From: Sphingobacteriaceae bacterium | GTDB taxonomy: Bacteria; Bacteroidota; Bacteroidia; B-17B0; Aurantibacillaceae | Direction of reading: 5' to 3' | DNA length: 64,000 nt | Assembly (NCBI GenBank): GCA_016709575.1 | Contig: JADJMM010000003.1 | Coordinates: 186,001 to 250,000, forward strand | Shown here: positions 8,966-16,944 of the stretch, piece after piece | Layout: each line of letters opens with the position of its first letter | How positions within the stretch are numbered: position 1 is the first letter of the stretch | Notes under the pieces: generated by a model | What the model saw: the letters and a program-made list of their open reading frames with translations, nothing else | Told to the model about the DNA's origin: nothing | Database searches by the model: none | Program-made: the position numbers and the translations under genes

Positions 8966-10981
8966 TTAACGCACCATGGTAACCGTGCCTTTCATTTCAA
9001 TGAATTCGCCACGGGCATTTTTGTATTCTACAAGATAAACGTAAGTATTATCCTCATAACCATCACCGGTCCAACCTTCGGTATCAGATGCGGTTTCAAA
9101 AACTTTTTTACCCCAACGGTCGAACACTGTTACGTGGTAATCGGTTTTCTCTATAAACTGTGCAACAGGCATCCAAACACGGTTAACGCCCTTTGGAGCA
9201 AAAGCTCCGGGAACAAATACTTTTCCTTCAACATAAGCCTCTGCTTTGTTTGAATTTGAAGCTCCAATTAATCCATAAATATTTCCGAAACCTTCAACAG
9301 CAGTAACTACATAGCCTACTTTTCCACTTTCTGTTACAATGTCTTCCACATTATCTGTGTAAGTAGTCATACCAAAAGGAACGAAATCTACTGGATTGGG
9401 ATCATAAACTTCATTGATGATTCTAAACACATAATAACCGGCAACACCACCACCGTAGGTTGAATAATTATCCCACGATAAATTATTATTAAATATTTTC
9501 TCAGCGTCATTTTTCACTTTTAGTAATACTGTTTTACCAATGTTACTAACGAAACGCGAATTCCCGCAACTATCAATCACCTCAGCTTTATAAAAATAAT
9601 TTTTATCGGACGTGCTTACATCAGCATCGTTATAGGTTCGGGTTGATTTACCATTATACGTAACAAATCCAATTAGATTAAATGTTACGCCGTCTTCCGA
9701 TTTAAATACATTAAACCCTTTACAAGCCACCAATGTATCGCAATATAATGTTACAGTGACTGTTTGATCTAAATCAACACTCGCCGATTTTAAATACACA
9801 AATGAACTTGAAGGTGGTGCCGTTGCTACTAAACACGAACGGTTTGAACTGGAAGTAATAGCACCAAATGTATTAAACACTCTTACCATATAGCAATACG
9901 TTCTTCCAGGCGTTAAACCTGTATGCTGAAATGTTGTATCAGTACTTGAGCCTAATAATAAATAAGGACCTGCATTAGTAGAGCAATACACTTGATAATG
10001 AGAAACACCTAAAGGAATATTTTTATACGGATTCCAGTTGATTGCAGTGCTTCGAGCACAAACATTATATTTAGTTTTTACATTTATAGTATTGTGTGCA
10101 GCACCAAGCGGACTAATATTTCCGCAACTATCCATTGAAGCAATGCAATAATTAACGCTTGCTCCGTTAGCAGCAGTTGATGTGTAGGTGTAAATTGTAT
10201 TATTAATTCCGAATACCGTATCAATAGATTGCCAAGCCGCGCCATTGTATTGATAAATTACGTAACCGAAACAATCAGCTGATGAAGAGGGTTTCCATCC
10301 TAAAATACTTTGTCCAGTGCTATTTACAGTTACTGAATCTAGCACAGCTAAATTCGGAGGAATCAAATCTTTAAAATTGGCGCCTGAAATATTGGAAGTG
10401 GAAATACAACCGCTGGCATCGGTTAACTGAAGTTGATAATTATAAAATACATTGCAAATTGAAATGGTGTCCTTGTAACTTAATGCCGGGGTACTTTTTA
10501 TTTGAGCCCATGTTGGTGGTTTCTCTCTGTAAACTTTAAATTGTGTTGCTGATGTGCTCAGCTTTGGCTGATGCAAATTATTGTAAACTAAAAACGCTGT
10601 ACCATCACCGGGATTAGAAAGGTTTAAATAAATAGAACGAACGGTATCAGAAGAAGTTGAAATAACAGTACCTGTTGGACCGGAATGTGTTTTAATAAAA
10701 TAATATCGGCTTCCTGTATTTCCTCCTGCTAAAAGATCGTTATAAGAAGTAATAGTGTATGTGTTTACAGTTCCAACTGAAGTGTAAGGGCCGGCAAAAA
10801 CATTAGCGCGGAAAATTTCGTAAGAGAAAAACTTTGCTCCGGGATCAGCTGGCGCAATCCAGGTTAATTTTAAATCACCAGCTGAACTGCACTCGATACA
10901 ACGCAAGCTTGGTGGACCAACTGTCTGCGATTTGCAAAAAGTGGTTAAACTCAAAAATAATATAATGATAAGTGCCCTCAA
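8966..10981 (-). CDS. Fibronectin-III-like gliding-type (T9SS type B) surface protein
   Basis: 671 residues. Residues 1-18 form a signal peptide. About five fibronectin type III-like β-domains follow, recognisable from repeated YxI/VxxxN and TxYTDxxV patterns. The C-terminal 90 residues are the gliding-motility-associated type B sorting domain (VPGAFAPKGVN, VTVFDRWGKKVFE, DGYEDNTYVYLVEY), so the protein should be exported by T9SS. The start is TTG at 10981: a stop codon lies immediately upstream in frame and no later ATG keeps the signal peptide. Function is probably structural or adhesive; I see no catalytic residues. Confidence 0.85.
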   Translation of the reverse strand: MRALIIILFLSLTTFCKSQTVGPPSLRCIECSSAGDLKLTWIAPADPGAKFFSYEIFRANVFAGPYTSVGTVNTYTITSYNDLLAGGNTGSRYYFIKTHSGPTGTVISTSSDTVRSIYLNLSNPGDGTAFLVYNNLHQPKLSTSATQFKVYREKPPTWAQIKSTPALSYKDTISICNVFYNYQLQLTDASGCISTSNISGANFKDLIPPNLAVLDSVTVNSTGQSILGWKPSSSADCFGYVIYQYNGAAWQSIDTVFGINNTIYTYTSTAANGASVNYCIASMDSCGNISPLGAAHNTINVKTKYNVCARSTAINWNPYKNIPLGVSHYQVYCSTNAGPYLLLGSSTDTTFQHTGLTPGRTYCYMVRVFNTFGAITSSSNRSCLVATAPPSSSFVYLKSASVDLDQTVTVTLYCDTLVACKGFNVFKSEDGVTFNLIGFVTYNGKSTRTYNDADVSTSDKNYFYKAEVIDSCGNSRFVSNIGKTVLLKVKNDAEKIFNNNLSWDNYSTYGGGVAGYYVFRIINEVYDPNPVDFVPFGMTTYTDNVEDIVTESGKVGYVVTAVEGFGNIYGLIGASNSNKAEAYVEGKVFVPGAFAPKGVNRVWMPVAQFIEKTDYHVTVFDRWGKKVFETASDTEGWTGDGYEDNTYVYLVEYKNARGEFIEMKGTVTMVR

Positions 10982-11092
10982 TTAACTGGAATACATTTAT
11001 TTAACGTACAAATTTACCTTTTATTTTGCGGGGGATTAAATAAAAAGTGCTAAAAACCCTTTTCACTGACTGAAATAGGGTAAAAAATGAGC

Positions 11093-11122
11093 AAAAAAGC
11101 CGTTCAATTGAACGGCTTTTTT
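11093..11122 (-). terminator. Perfect 30-bp palindromic terminator
   Basis: AAAAAAGCCGTTCAA and its exact complement form a 15-bp arm palindrome, GC-rich in the middle and A/T at the ends, typical of a bidirectional terminator. It lies after the gene ending at 11184 and before the start region of the gene at 10981. Confidence 0.8.
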
Positions 11123-11126
11123 GAGA

Positions 11127-11154
11127 TGCTGATTTGCGCCTTTGGCGGTCAGCA
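11127..11154. other. Imperfect hairpin in the 3' region of the T9SS pair
   Basis: TGCTGA and TCAGCA enclose a second stem CGCC-TTT-GGCG. It lies between the last gene of the pair and the terminator, so it would be the 3' structure of that mRNA. It has no T-tract of its own. Confidence 0.4.
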
Positions 11155-11183
11155 CGACAGTTACATATAAATTGGTTTTTTGT

Positions 11184-12212
11184 CTACTGAACAGTGATTT
11201 TATTTACTGCTGTTTTGTTTCCAACACTTAGTTTAATAAAATATATTCCGCTTTCAATTCCGCTTAAGCTAACGTTATAAAGTGTTTCACCTTTTGCTGA
11301 AGGAATATTTTGCTCGCGAACAGTTTGACCAATTACATTAATAATTTGGTAAGAAACGTTCTCAGCATTCTCATTTACAAAATTTAAATTGATATTATCT
11401 TTTGCTGGATTAGGATAAACAGTAACGTTTGCTAAAGAATTATTAGCTGATTCATTAACACCAACAGTATTGTAGTTGTTGTTGATTGTAACAACTGTTT
11501 CTGTAGTTGTTCCTGCAACAGAAACAATAGTTTCATTTGATATGCTTAATAATGGATATTTAGACAAAGGTGAATAATAATCGTTTTGCACTTTTGCATA
11601 AGTACCTGAACCAATAGTTACAGTAAAGCTCATAACTGATGCGTTAGTTACTTTTAGCACATTATTAAAAGTATAACCTCCGGGCAACATTAAAGTACCT
11701 GTACCGGCACCAGTAACAGTGCTAGTTCCGGCAAAATTTCCCGCACCAGCAAGAGGATGAGAAACAGCACCACCAATATTTCCATTAGCTGTAGTTCCTA
11801 ATGATAAAGGATAAGCTGCATAAATAGCAGGTGTAGTATAAGACATTGTTACAGCTTGTCCTCCAACTGTAATATTCCCGCCCCAAAAATTTAAATTAGA
11901 AGCAGTTGATGAGTAAAATAAATTAGCAGTTCCTGTTTGGATAGCAACTCCTGCAGAAGGGTAAGAACTTGCGCTTCCAGTTGAAGCTACTGACACACCA
12001 GTGTTAGTTGATGTTGTAGTAAGAACCGTCATAGAAGAATAATTCCAAGTTTGGCTCGGACCATTTCCACCTGGGTTAATACCAACAGAAGTACAATTAA
12101 CAGTTTGATACAAATCACCAATAATTGGCGCATTGTTTGCTTGCGTTAAAGTTTGTGCGTTTAAACTGCCCATACAAATAGCAGCTGCAAATAAAGAGTA
12201 GATTTTTTTCAT
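11184..12212 (-). CDS. T9SS type A secreted protein, tandem paralogue 2
   Basis: 342 residues. Signal peptide 1-19 (ending LNAQ), a β-rich Ser/Thr/Gly body, and a type A T9SS sorting domain in the last 80 residues (VYPNPAKDNINLNF, GIYFIKL, NKITVQ). The body aligns with the gene just upstream: both start with LTQ-N-AP--GD-Y, share LNFWGG, and share G-GTL-LP followed by F-NVL-V. The two therefore arose by duplication and are probably one transcript (31-base gap). No known catalytic motif was found; an extracellular surface role is inferred only from the sorting signal. Confidence 0.85.
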   Translation of the reverse strand: MKKIYSLFAAAICMGSLNAQTLTQANNAPIIGDLYQTVNCTSVGINPGGNGPSQTWNYSSMTVLTTTSTNTGVSVASTGSASSYPSAGVAIQTGTANLFYSSTASNLNFWGGNITVGGQAVTMSYTTPAIYAAYPLSLGTTANGNIGGAVSHPLAGAGNFAGTSTVTGAGTGTLMLPGGYTFNNVLKVTNASVMSFTVTIGSGTYAKVQNDYYSPLSKYPLLSISNETIVSVAGTTTETVVTINNNYNTVGVNESANNSLANVTVYPNPAKDNINLNFVNENAENVSYQIINVIGQTVREQNIPSAKGETLYNVSLSGIESGIYFIKLSVGNKTAVNKITVQ

Positions 12213-12243
12213 AGGTATAATTTATTTTTTGTTGATGGTTTAA

Positions 12244-13305
12244 TTATTGAATGGTTAATTTTTTCACAGAAGATTTTTCACCCACATTTACTTTTACAAA
12301 ATAAACACCGGCTTCAATACCTGCAATATTTACAATCTGATTTACTAAGCCTTTTGTGTTTGCTAAATTTTCTTTTCTTACTAATTGTCCTAATGCATTT
12401 GTAATTTCAACAGTAACTTGCTGAGCGTTTTCGTTTACAAATACTAAATTGAAATTATTAGTTGCAGGATTTGGGAATAAATTAAGTTCAGAAACCTCAG
12501 AAGAGTTTTCGGTAATGCTAACGTATTCATAATCTTTGTTTAAAAAGACAGAACTTGTAGTTATAACTGTGGCTATAAGAGCAGGAGAAAGAACATTAAT
12601 TGTGCTAGAGACAATAGTAAAAAGTGGATTTAATTTTGTTGAAGGGAAATTTGTCAAACCTGTATAATAATCATACGATTGCTGCTTAACATTTCCGATT
12701 GCTGTAAACACTGATACTGGAAGGGTAAAATCGAAACCATTATAGGTATTCACTCTTAATACATTTGCAAACGATCGGTTAGGGAGATTTAAAGTTCCCT
12801 GTCCGTCCACTAAAACAGTAGAAGTTCCATTACTAATTGTTCCGTTATTTGTTCCTGAACTTACAGAACCTACAAATGTTGATGTTGCTGTAGTATTATA
12901 AACCATTGGATATGATGCATGAACCGCACCTGAGTTAAAAGCATAATCCACATTTTGGCTCAGTGCTGTAAATCTACCACCCCAGAAATTTAATTGGGTT
13001 GAAGAACTAGTATAATAGTTTGCAGCAGCCGTTCCTACGGTTCTTGCTACAGATCCAACCGGATACAAAGTACTTGTTCCTGCAGCGCAAGAGTTAGTAA
13101 TTGCTATTGTTGTTCTGGTTGAAGAAGTGAAATTCCATACAGCCGAAGTCCCAGAAGCACCAGGAGTAATGGCCAAAGAATCCTGTTGTAACATTACATA
13201 AGCATCACCAGCAACTGGCGCATGATTGCTTTGTGTTAGTATTTGAGCGTTAGTTAAAGTTAAGCCCGCAAAAAAAGATAATACAATAAAGTAAAGTTTT
13301 TTCAT
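12244..13305 (-). CDS. T9SS type A secreted protein, tandem paralogue 1
   Basis: 353 residues, first gene of a duplicated pair. Signal peptide 1-20 (ending NAQ), a body of repetitive β-strands, and a type A sorting domain starting near residue 273 (LFPNPATNNFNLVF) and ending VKKLTIQ. It shares LTQ-N-AP, LNFWGG and DYYTGLTNFP-like blocks with the downstream protein (there DYYSPLSKYP). An upstream promoter-like element at 13331-13361 would drive both genes. The specific substrate or partner cannot be read from the sequence. Confidence 0.85.
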   Translation of the reverse strand: MKKLYFIVLSFFAGLTLTNAQILTQSNHAPVAGDAYVMLQQDSLAITPGASGTSAVWNFTSSTRTTIAITNSCAAGTSTLYPVGSVARTVGTAAANYYTSSSTQLNFWGGRFTALSQNVDYAFNSGAVHASYPMVYNTTATSTFVGSVSSGTNNGTISNGTSTVLVDGQGTLNLPNRSFANVLRVNTYNGFDFTLPVSVFTAIGNVKQQSYDYYTGLTNFPSTKLNPLFTIVSSTINVLSPALIATVITTSSVFLNKDYEYVSITENSSEVSELNLFPNPATNNFNLVFVNENAQQVTVEITNALGQLVRKENLANTKGLVNQIVNIAGIEAGVYFVKVNVGEKSSVKKLTIQ

Positions 13306-13330
13306 GTGTGTGTTTTTAAAATTTGAATAC

Positions 13331-13361
13331 CAAAGATAATAAAATTCTGCTATAAAAACAG
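13331..13361 (-). promoter_or_regulatory. Promoter of the tandem T9SS pair
   Basis: On the minus strand TATCTTTG (13338-13331) is a perfect TAnnTTTG, and CTG lies 20 bases upstream where TTG is expected. A start near 13324 gives a leader of about 19 bases. Confidence 0.45.
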
Positions 13362-13390
13362 TAACGGGAAAACAGCCTAAAAGGTTGGGT

Positions 13391-14107
13391 TTAATTGAGT
13401 TTTAACTCCAATTCAGGCTCTTTTGTAGCAGTTTCTTGCTGGCCTAAAAGAGAAGGGGCCTTAATAGTTTCGATCTGGTCAGTTGGTACTTTACGACGGC
13501 GTTTGCGCTTGTGGCCTGTGCTATTTGGAGTTGTGGAGGTAATAATTGGAGATGCAGAATTTTTTACTGAACCGGTATCCGCTTTAACAATCCGTGCCTG
13601 TGTGTTTTGTGCCACTGCCAGGGATTGATTTTTAGAACTAGAAGTATTTGTATTAACAGCCACCTGAGTTGTAGTTGTGGGAGGCGCTTCTGCTTTTACC
13701 GGTACCGAATCTGCTTTAACAATTGGCTTTTCTACAACCGTTTTAACAGGTTCTTTTTTAACAACAACTGTTGTTTTGGTTTGTTCAGGTTTATAATTAT
13801 TTGGGTTTGGAATAAGTCCTTTTTCAATTTGAGTTGGAGCATTTGTTTTAAAATCAACAAAGCTTAACATGATAGCAGAAACACCCACTAAAGCTGCAAT
13901 AAAAACAACAGGTAGAACGACATTGCGGTTAATGTTTAAATTAAATTCAGGTAATTTAAATCTGCTTAAATTTTGGTTGGAATTATTTTGTATAAAATTA
14001 CGTTCAAATTCATCCCAATCAGATTCATTATACTCTACAGTCCTGCTATTTTGCAAGGTTAAACGAATTTGTGCTTCGTCTAATTCGTAACTAAACAAAC
14101 TGCTCAT
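13391..14107 (-). CDS. Single-pass membrane protein next to ECF sigma, putative anti-sigma factor
   Basis: 238 residues. The N-terminal 60 residues are acidic and presumably cytoplasmic (YNESDWDEFERNF). One membrane segment lies at about 62-82 (VVLPVVFIAALVGVSAIML). The rest is low-complexity Lys/Thr/Val/Pro-rich with a basic cluster KRKRRRK. The gene starts three bases after an ECF sigma factor gene, which is the usual place for an anti-sigma factor, but I see no ZAS zinc motif or FecR-type domain. The anti-sigma role is therefore inference from position and topology. It could also be an unrelated envelope protein. Confidence 0.7.
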   Translation of the reverse strand: MSSLFSYELDEAQIRLTLQNSRTVEYNESDWDEFERNFIQNNSNQNLSRFKLPEFNLNINRNVVLPVVFIAALVGVSAIMLSFVDFKTNAPTQIEKGLIPNPNNYKPEQTKTTVVVKKEPVKTVVEKPIVKADSVPVKAEAPPTTTTQVAVNTNTSSSKNQSLAVAQNTQARIVKADTGSVKNSASPIITSTTPNSTGHKRKRRRKVPTDQIETIKAPSLLGQQETATKEPELELKLN

Positions 14108-14110
14108 TCT

Positions 14111-14674
14111 TTAACAATTTATTGTTTTTATCAATATTTTTTGAAGGTTAAACCTTGCTTTTTCTAAATTCGATTTTACAGTTTGCTCACTTGCCTCTAA
14201 TATCTCAGCTGCCTTACTTAAATCATAACCTTCCACAACATTCAAATTAAAAATCAAACGTTGAGAGGGAACTAATTGTTGTAAAGATTTTATTAATACA
14301 TCAAACTCCACATTTTTAAAATCAGTTAAGGTACTATCAACAAACAAATCGTAAGTTTTAACAGGTGTATCTGTAACACGAACAGTACTCGCTACATAAT
14401 ATTCGCTTCTTATATTGCGGATAAACTCAACACAAAACACAATAAACTCGTCTTTCAACCATTGCTCAATACTTACACCACTATTTGGTTTGTATTTATG
14501 AAGATTATTAAATAAAAAAGCAAAGCCATTTTGAACCATTTCTGTGCTTTGCTCTTTACTCTTAGAATATCTTAAGGCTATGACTGCTAATTGGGTATAA
14601 AACGCCTCATAAAATTGCTTTTTGGCAACTTTATCGTTTTTGATGCAAGCCGATATGAGTTCGGTATCTAGCAT
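14111..14674 (-). CDS. ECF-type RNA polymerase sigma factor
   Basis: 187 residues. An N-terminal region-2-like helix bundle (residues 10-95) is followed by region 4 at about 130-185 with LVPSQRLIFNLNVVEGYDL and the helix-turn-helix AAEILEASEQTVKSNLEKAR. That layout, without regions 1.1 and 3, is that of an extracytoplasmic-function sigma factor. It probably directs transcription of an envelope regulon, held in check by the membrane protein encoded three bases downstream. Region 2 is diverged from the standard ECF consensus, so the subgroup is uncertain. Confidence 0.85.
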   Translation of the reverse strand: MLDTELISACIKNDKVAKKQFYEAFYTQLAVIALRYSKSKEQSTEMVQNGFAFLFNNLHKYKPNSGVSIEQWLKDEFIVFCVEFIRNIRSEYYVASTVRVTDTPVKTYDLFVDSTLTDFKNVEFDVLIKSLQQLVPSQRLIFNLNVVEGYDLSKAAEILEASEQTVKSNLEKARFNLQKILIKTINC

Positions 14675-14738
14675 AGCTGAGGGGTTTTTGTTATTTCTAC
14701 GCTAAGATATTAACAAAGGTTACATAAATTGTTAAAAA

Positions 14739-15200
14739 CTAGCCTCCTAGCCCGATTTTTTCAGAAAAATCTACAGGAATGCGCTTTTTGATGTAAAATT
14801 TACCGGCTTTTAAGGTTCCCTTCACTTGAATATTACCCAATTTACCGCCTCCGCCACCAAGCAAACCCATTACATCCATCAGGTTCATGTCTTGTAAAGA
14901 GGTTTTCAATTTAAAAACGTAGGGTTTTTCACTTTTTGCGGCAATATGAACCCGTTTATATAAGCGAGCCTTACCCATTTTAATACCACTATAAGTAATA
15001 TCGAATTCAGACGGATAAATTGAGAAGCCTTTGTCATTCGGGTTTTTAATGCCGATGATAACTTCCCCTTCAATACCATCCTGACCAACTTTCGTTAACC
15101 TGAAACTTTTAACGCCGGTAACTTGAACTTCTTTAAATTCTTTACAGGAATTAAAAAGAAGAAACGCACTAATGAAAATTAAGAATCTAAACTTTTTCAT
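14739..15200 (-). CDS. LEA type 2 (WHy-domain) lipoprotein
   Basis: 153 residues. A lipoprotein signal peptide ends in the lipobox LFNSC, with Cys at position 19. The remainder matches the late-embryogenesis-abundant type 2/WHy β-sandwich: NPNDKGFSIYPSEFDITYSG followed by strands with alternating hydrophobics, and a Gly-rich loop LLGGGGGKLG near 110. Such bacterial lipoproteins sit in the periplasm on a membrane; the role may be stress-related but is not established. The start overlaps the end of the upstream membrane-protein gene by 14 bases, indicating co-transcription. Confidence 0.8.
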   Translation of the reverse strand: MKKFRFLIFISAFLLFNSCKEFKEVQVTGVKSFRLTKVGQDGIEGEVIIGIKNPNDKGFSIYPSEFDITYSGIKMGKARLYKRVHIAAKSEKPYVFKLKTSLQDMNLMDVMGLLGGGGGKLGNIQVKGTLKAGKFYIKKRIPVDFSEKIGLGG

Positions 15201-15450
15201 TTATCTTTTTTTTGTCGTCACTTATTTTTTTAATGATTCCAAATAAAGATACTGCTGTCCAAACTGCTTCCAGTATCACAAAAGGAACAAAATTTATTAA
15301 TAGTGATGCGATGCCCGCCAAAAGTGCGCCTAGGAAATTTAGAAAAAGGTATGTATAAGAATCGGCGCTAATTATTTTGAGAAGGTTCAATCCAAAACCA
15401 ATCAGTAAAATACTTACACCCGTTGTTGCAATCCAATCGGAGGTGCTCAT
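15187..15450 (-). CDS. Small CBU_0592-like membrane protein
   Basis: 87 residues with three hydrophobic helices (about 8-27, 33-55, 57-73) and a charged Lys-rich tail. The pattern DWIATTGVSILLIGFGLNLL and FLNFLGALLAGIASLL resembles the CBU_0592-like family, whose function is unknown. It overlaps the M20 peptidase stop by one base (TAATG) and the lipoprotein start by 14 bases, so the three genes are translationally coupled. Confidence 0.75.
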   Translation of the reverse strand: MSTSDWIATTGVSILLIGFGLNLLKIISADSYTYLFLNFLGALLAGIASLLINFVPFVILEAVWTAVSLFGIIKKISDDKKKINEKV

Positions 15451-16841
15451 TATTTATTATTTACAAAATGCTTGTAAAATAAAGGAATGGTTTCAATTCC
15501 CTTATAGTAATTAAACAAACCATAATGTTCGTTTGGCGAATGCAATGCATCTGTATCCAAACCAAATCCCATTAACATACTGTCTAATCCTAACTCCTTT
15601 TTAAATAAAGCAACAATTGGAATACTTCCGCCACCTCTGGTAGGAATTGGTTTTTTTCCATACGCTTCTTCCATCGCCATACTTGCTGCTTTAAACGCTG
15701 CTGAGTTTGGGGAAACAACCACCGGCTCTCCACCATGGTGATGAGAAACTTTTATTTTCACCGATTTCGGTGCGATTTTTTCGAAATGGTTTTTGAAAAT
15801 TTCTGAAATTTTATCTGAACTCTGATTCGGTACTAATCGCATACTTATTTTTGCAAATGCTTTTGAAGGCAATACTGTTTTTGCACCTTCTCCTGTATAG
15901 CCACCCCAAATTCCGTTTACATCTAAAGTTGGACGGATACCTGTTCTTTCATTGGTTGTAAATCCTTTCTCACCTTGCTCCTGCTCCACATCCAAATCCT
16001 TTTTAAAATCATTTAAATTAAATGGTGCTTTTGCCATTTCATCTCTTTCTTCCTTTGTCAATTCAACAACATCATCATAAAAACCCGGAATAGTAATGTG
16101 ATTATTTTCATCATGACAAGATGCAATCATTTTACAAAGTACATTCACAGGATTAGCAACCGCACCACCGTAAACTCCACTGTGTAAATCGCGGTTCGGT
16201 CCTGTAATTTCTACTTCCATATAAGATAAACCACGAAGTCCAACATCAATTGATGGTGTATCATTTGCAATCATTGATGTATCAGAAATTAAAATGATAT
16301 CACCTTTTAAACGTGCTTTATTTTCTACAATCCATGGACCTAAATTTGCTGAACCAACTTCTTCTTCGCCCTCAATCATAAACTTTACGTTGCAAGGAAG
16401 TGTTCCTGTTTTCATCATTACCTCGAACGCTTTCACATGCATGTACATTTGTCCTTTATCATCACAAGCACCACGTGCAAAAATTGCTCCGTCAGGATGT
16501 AAAGCTGTTTTTTTAATTACAGGTTCAAACGGAGGAGAATCCCATAATTCTAATGGATCCGGAGGCTGAACATCGTAATGTCCATAAACAATTATAGTTG
16601 GTAATTTAGGGTCTATTAACTTATCACCATAAACAACAGGATAGCCTTTGGTTTTAGAAATTTCAACGTTCTCAACACCGGCCTCAATAAGGCGTTGCTT
16701 CACTGCTTCAGCAGTTTTATTTACATCGCCGCTGTATTTTGCATCAGCACTAATTGACGGTATTTTTAATAAATCTAATAATTCATTTAAAAAACGCTCT
16801 TTGTTAGCGTTTATGTAAGTTGTAATCTGACTGCGTTCCAT
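15450..16841 (-). CDS. M20-family dipeptidase
   Basis: 463 residues from ATG 16841; a TTG two codons upstream is also possible. It is a cytosolic zinc peptidase of the M20/CNDP type that removes residues from dipeptides or short peptides. Metal ligands are visible in GHYDVQPP (near 87), ARGACDDKG (near 124) and EGEEEVGS (near 158, including the catalytic Glu), and in DLHSGVYGG, the dimerisation-domain histidine motif. Length fits the family. There is no signal peptide. The gene leads a short operon with the small membrane protein and the WHy lipoprotein and is divergent from the BNR protein at 16945. Confidence 0.92.
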   Translation of the reverse strand: MERSQITTYINANKERFLNELLDLLKIPSISADAKYSGDVNKTAEAVKQRLIEAGVENVEISKTKGYPVVYGDKLIDPKLPTIIVYGHYDVQPPDPLELWDSPPFEPVIKKTALHPDGAIFARGACDDKGQMYMHVKAFEVMMKTGTLPCNVKFMIEGEEEVGSANLGPWIVENKARLKGDIILISDTSMIANDTPSIDVGLRGLSYMEVEITGPNRDLHSGVYGGAVANPVNVLCKMIASCHDENNHITIPGFYDDVVELTKEERDEMAKAPFNLNDFKKDLDVEQEQGEKGFTTNERTGIRPTLDVNGIWGGYTGEGAKTVLPSKAFAKISMRLVPNQSSDKISEIFKNHFEKIAPKSVKIKVSHHHGGEPVVVSPNSAAFKAASMAMEEAYGKKPIPTRGGGSIPIVALFKKELGLDSMLMGFGLDTDALHSPNEHYGLFNYYKGIETIPLFYKHFVNNK

Positions 16842-16944
16842 ATTCAAAAAATTTGTGCTAATGTAGGATTTTTACATCAAATTGTTAATTAACTATTACG
16901 ATTTATTACTTCTTAGCTTTTGATTTAGTACCTTTAAATAAATT

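Noticed and set aside
16929..16936. TACCTTTA as a promoter for the BNR gene
   Set aside because: Last base is A rather than G, no TTG at the -33 distance, and it is nine bases from the ATG.
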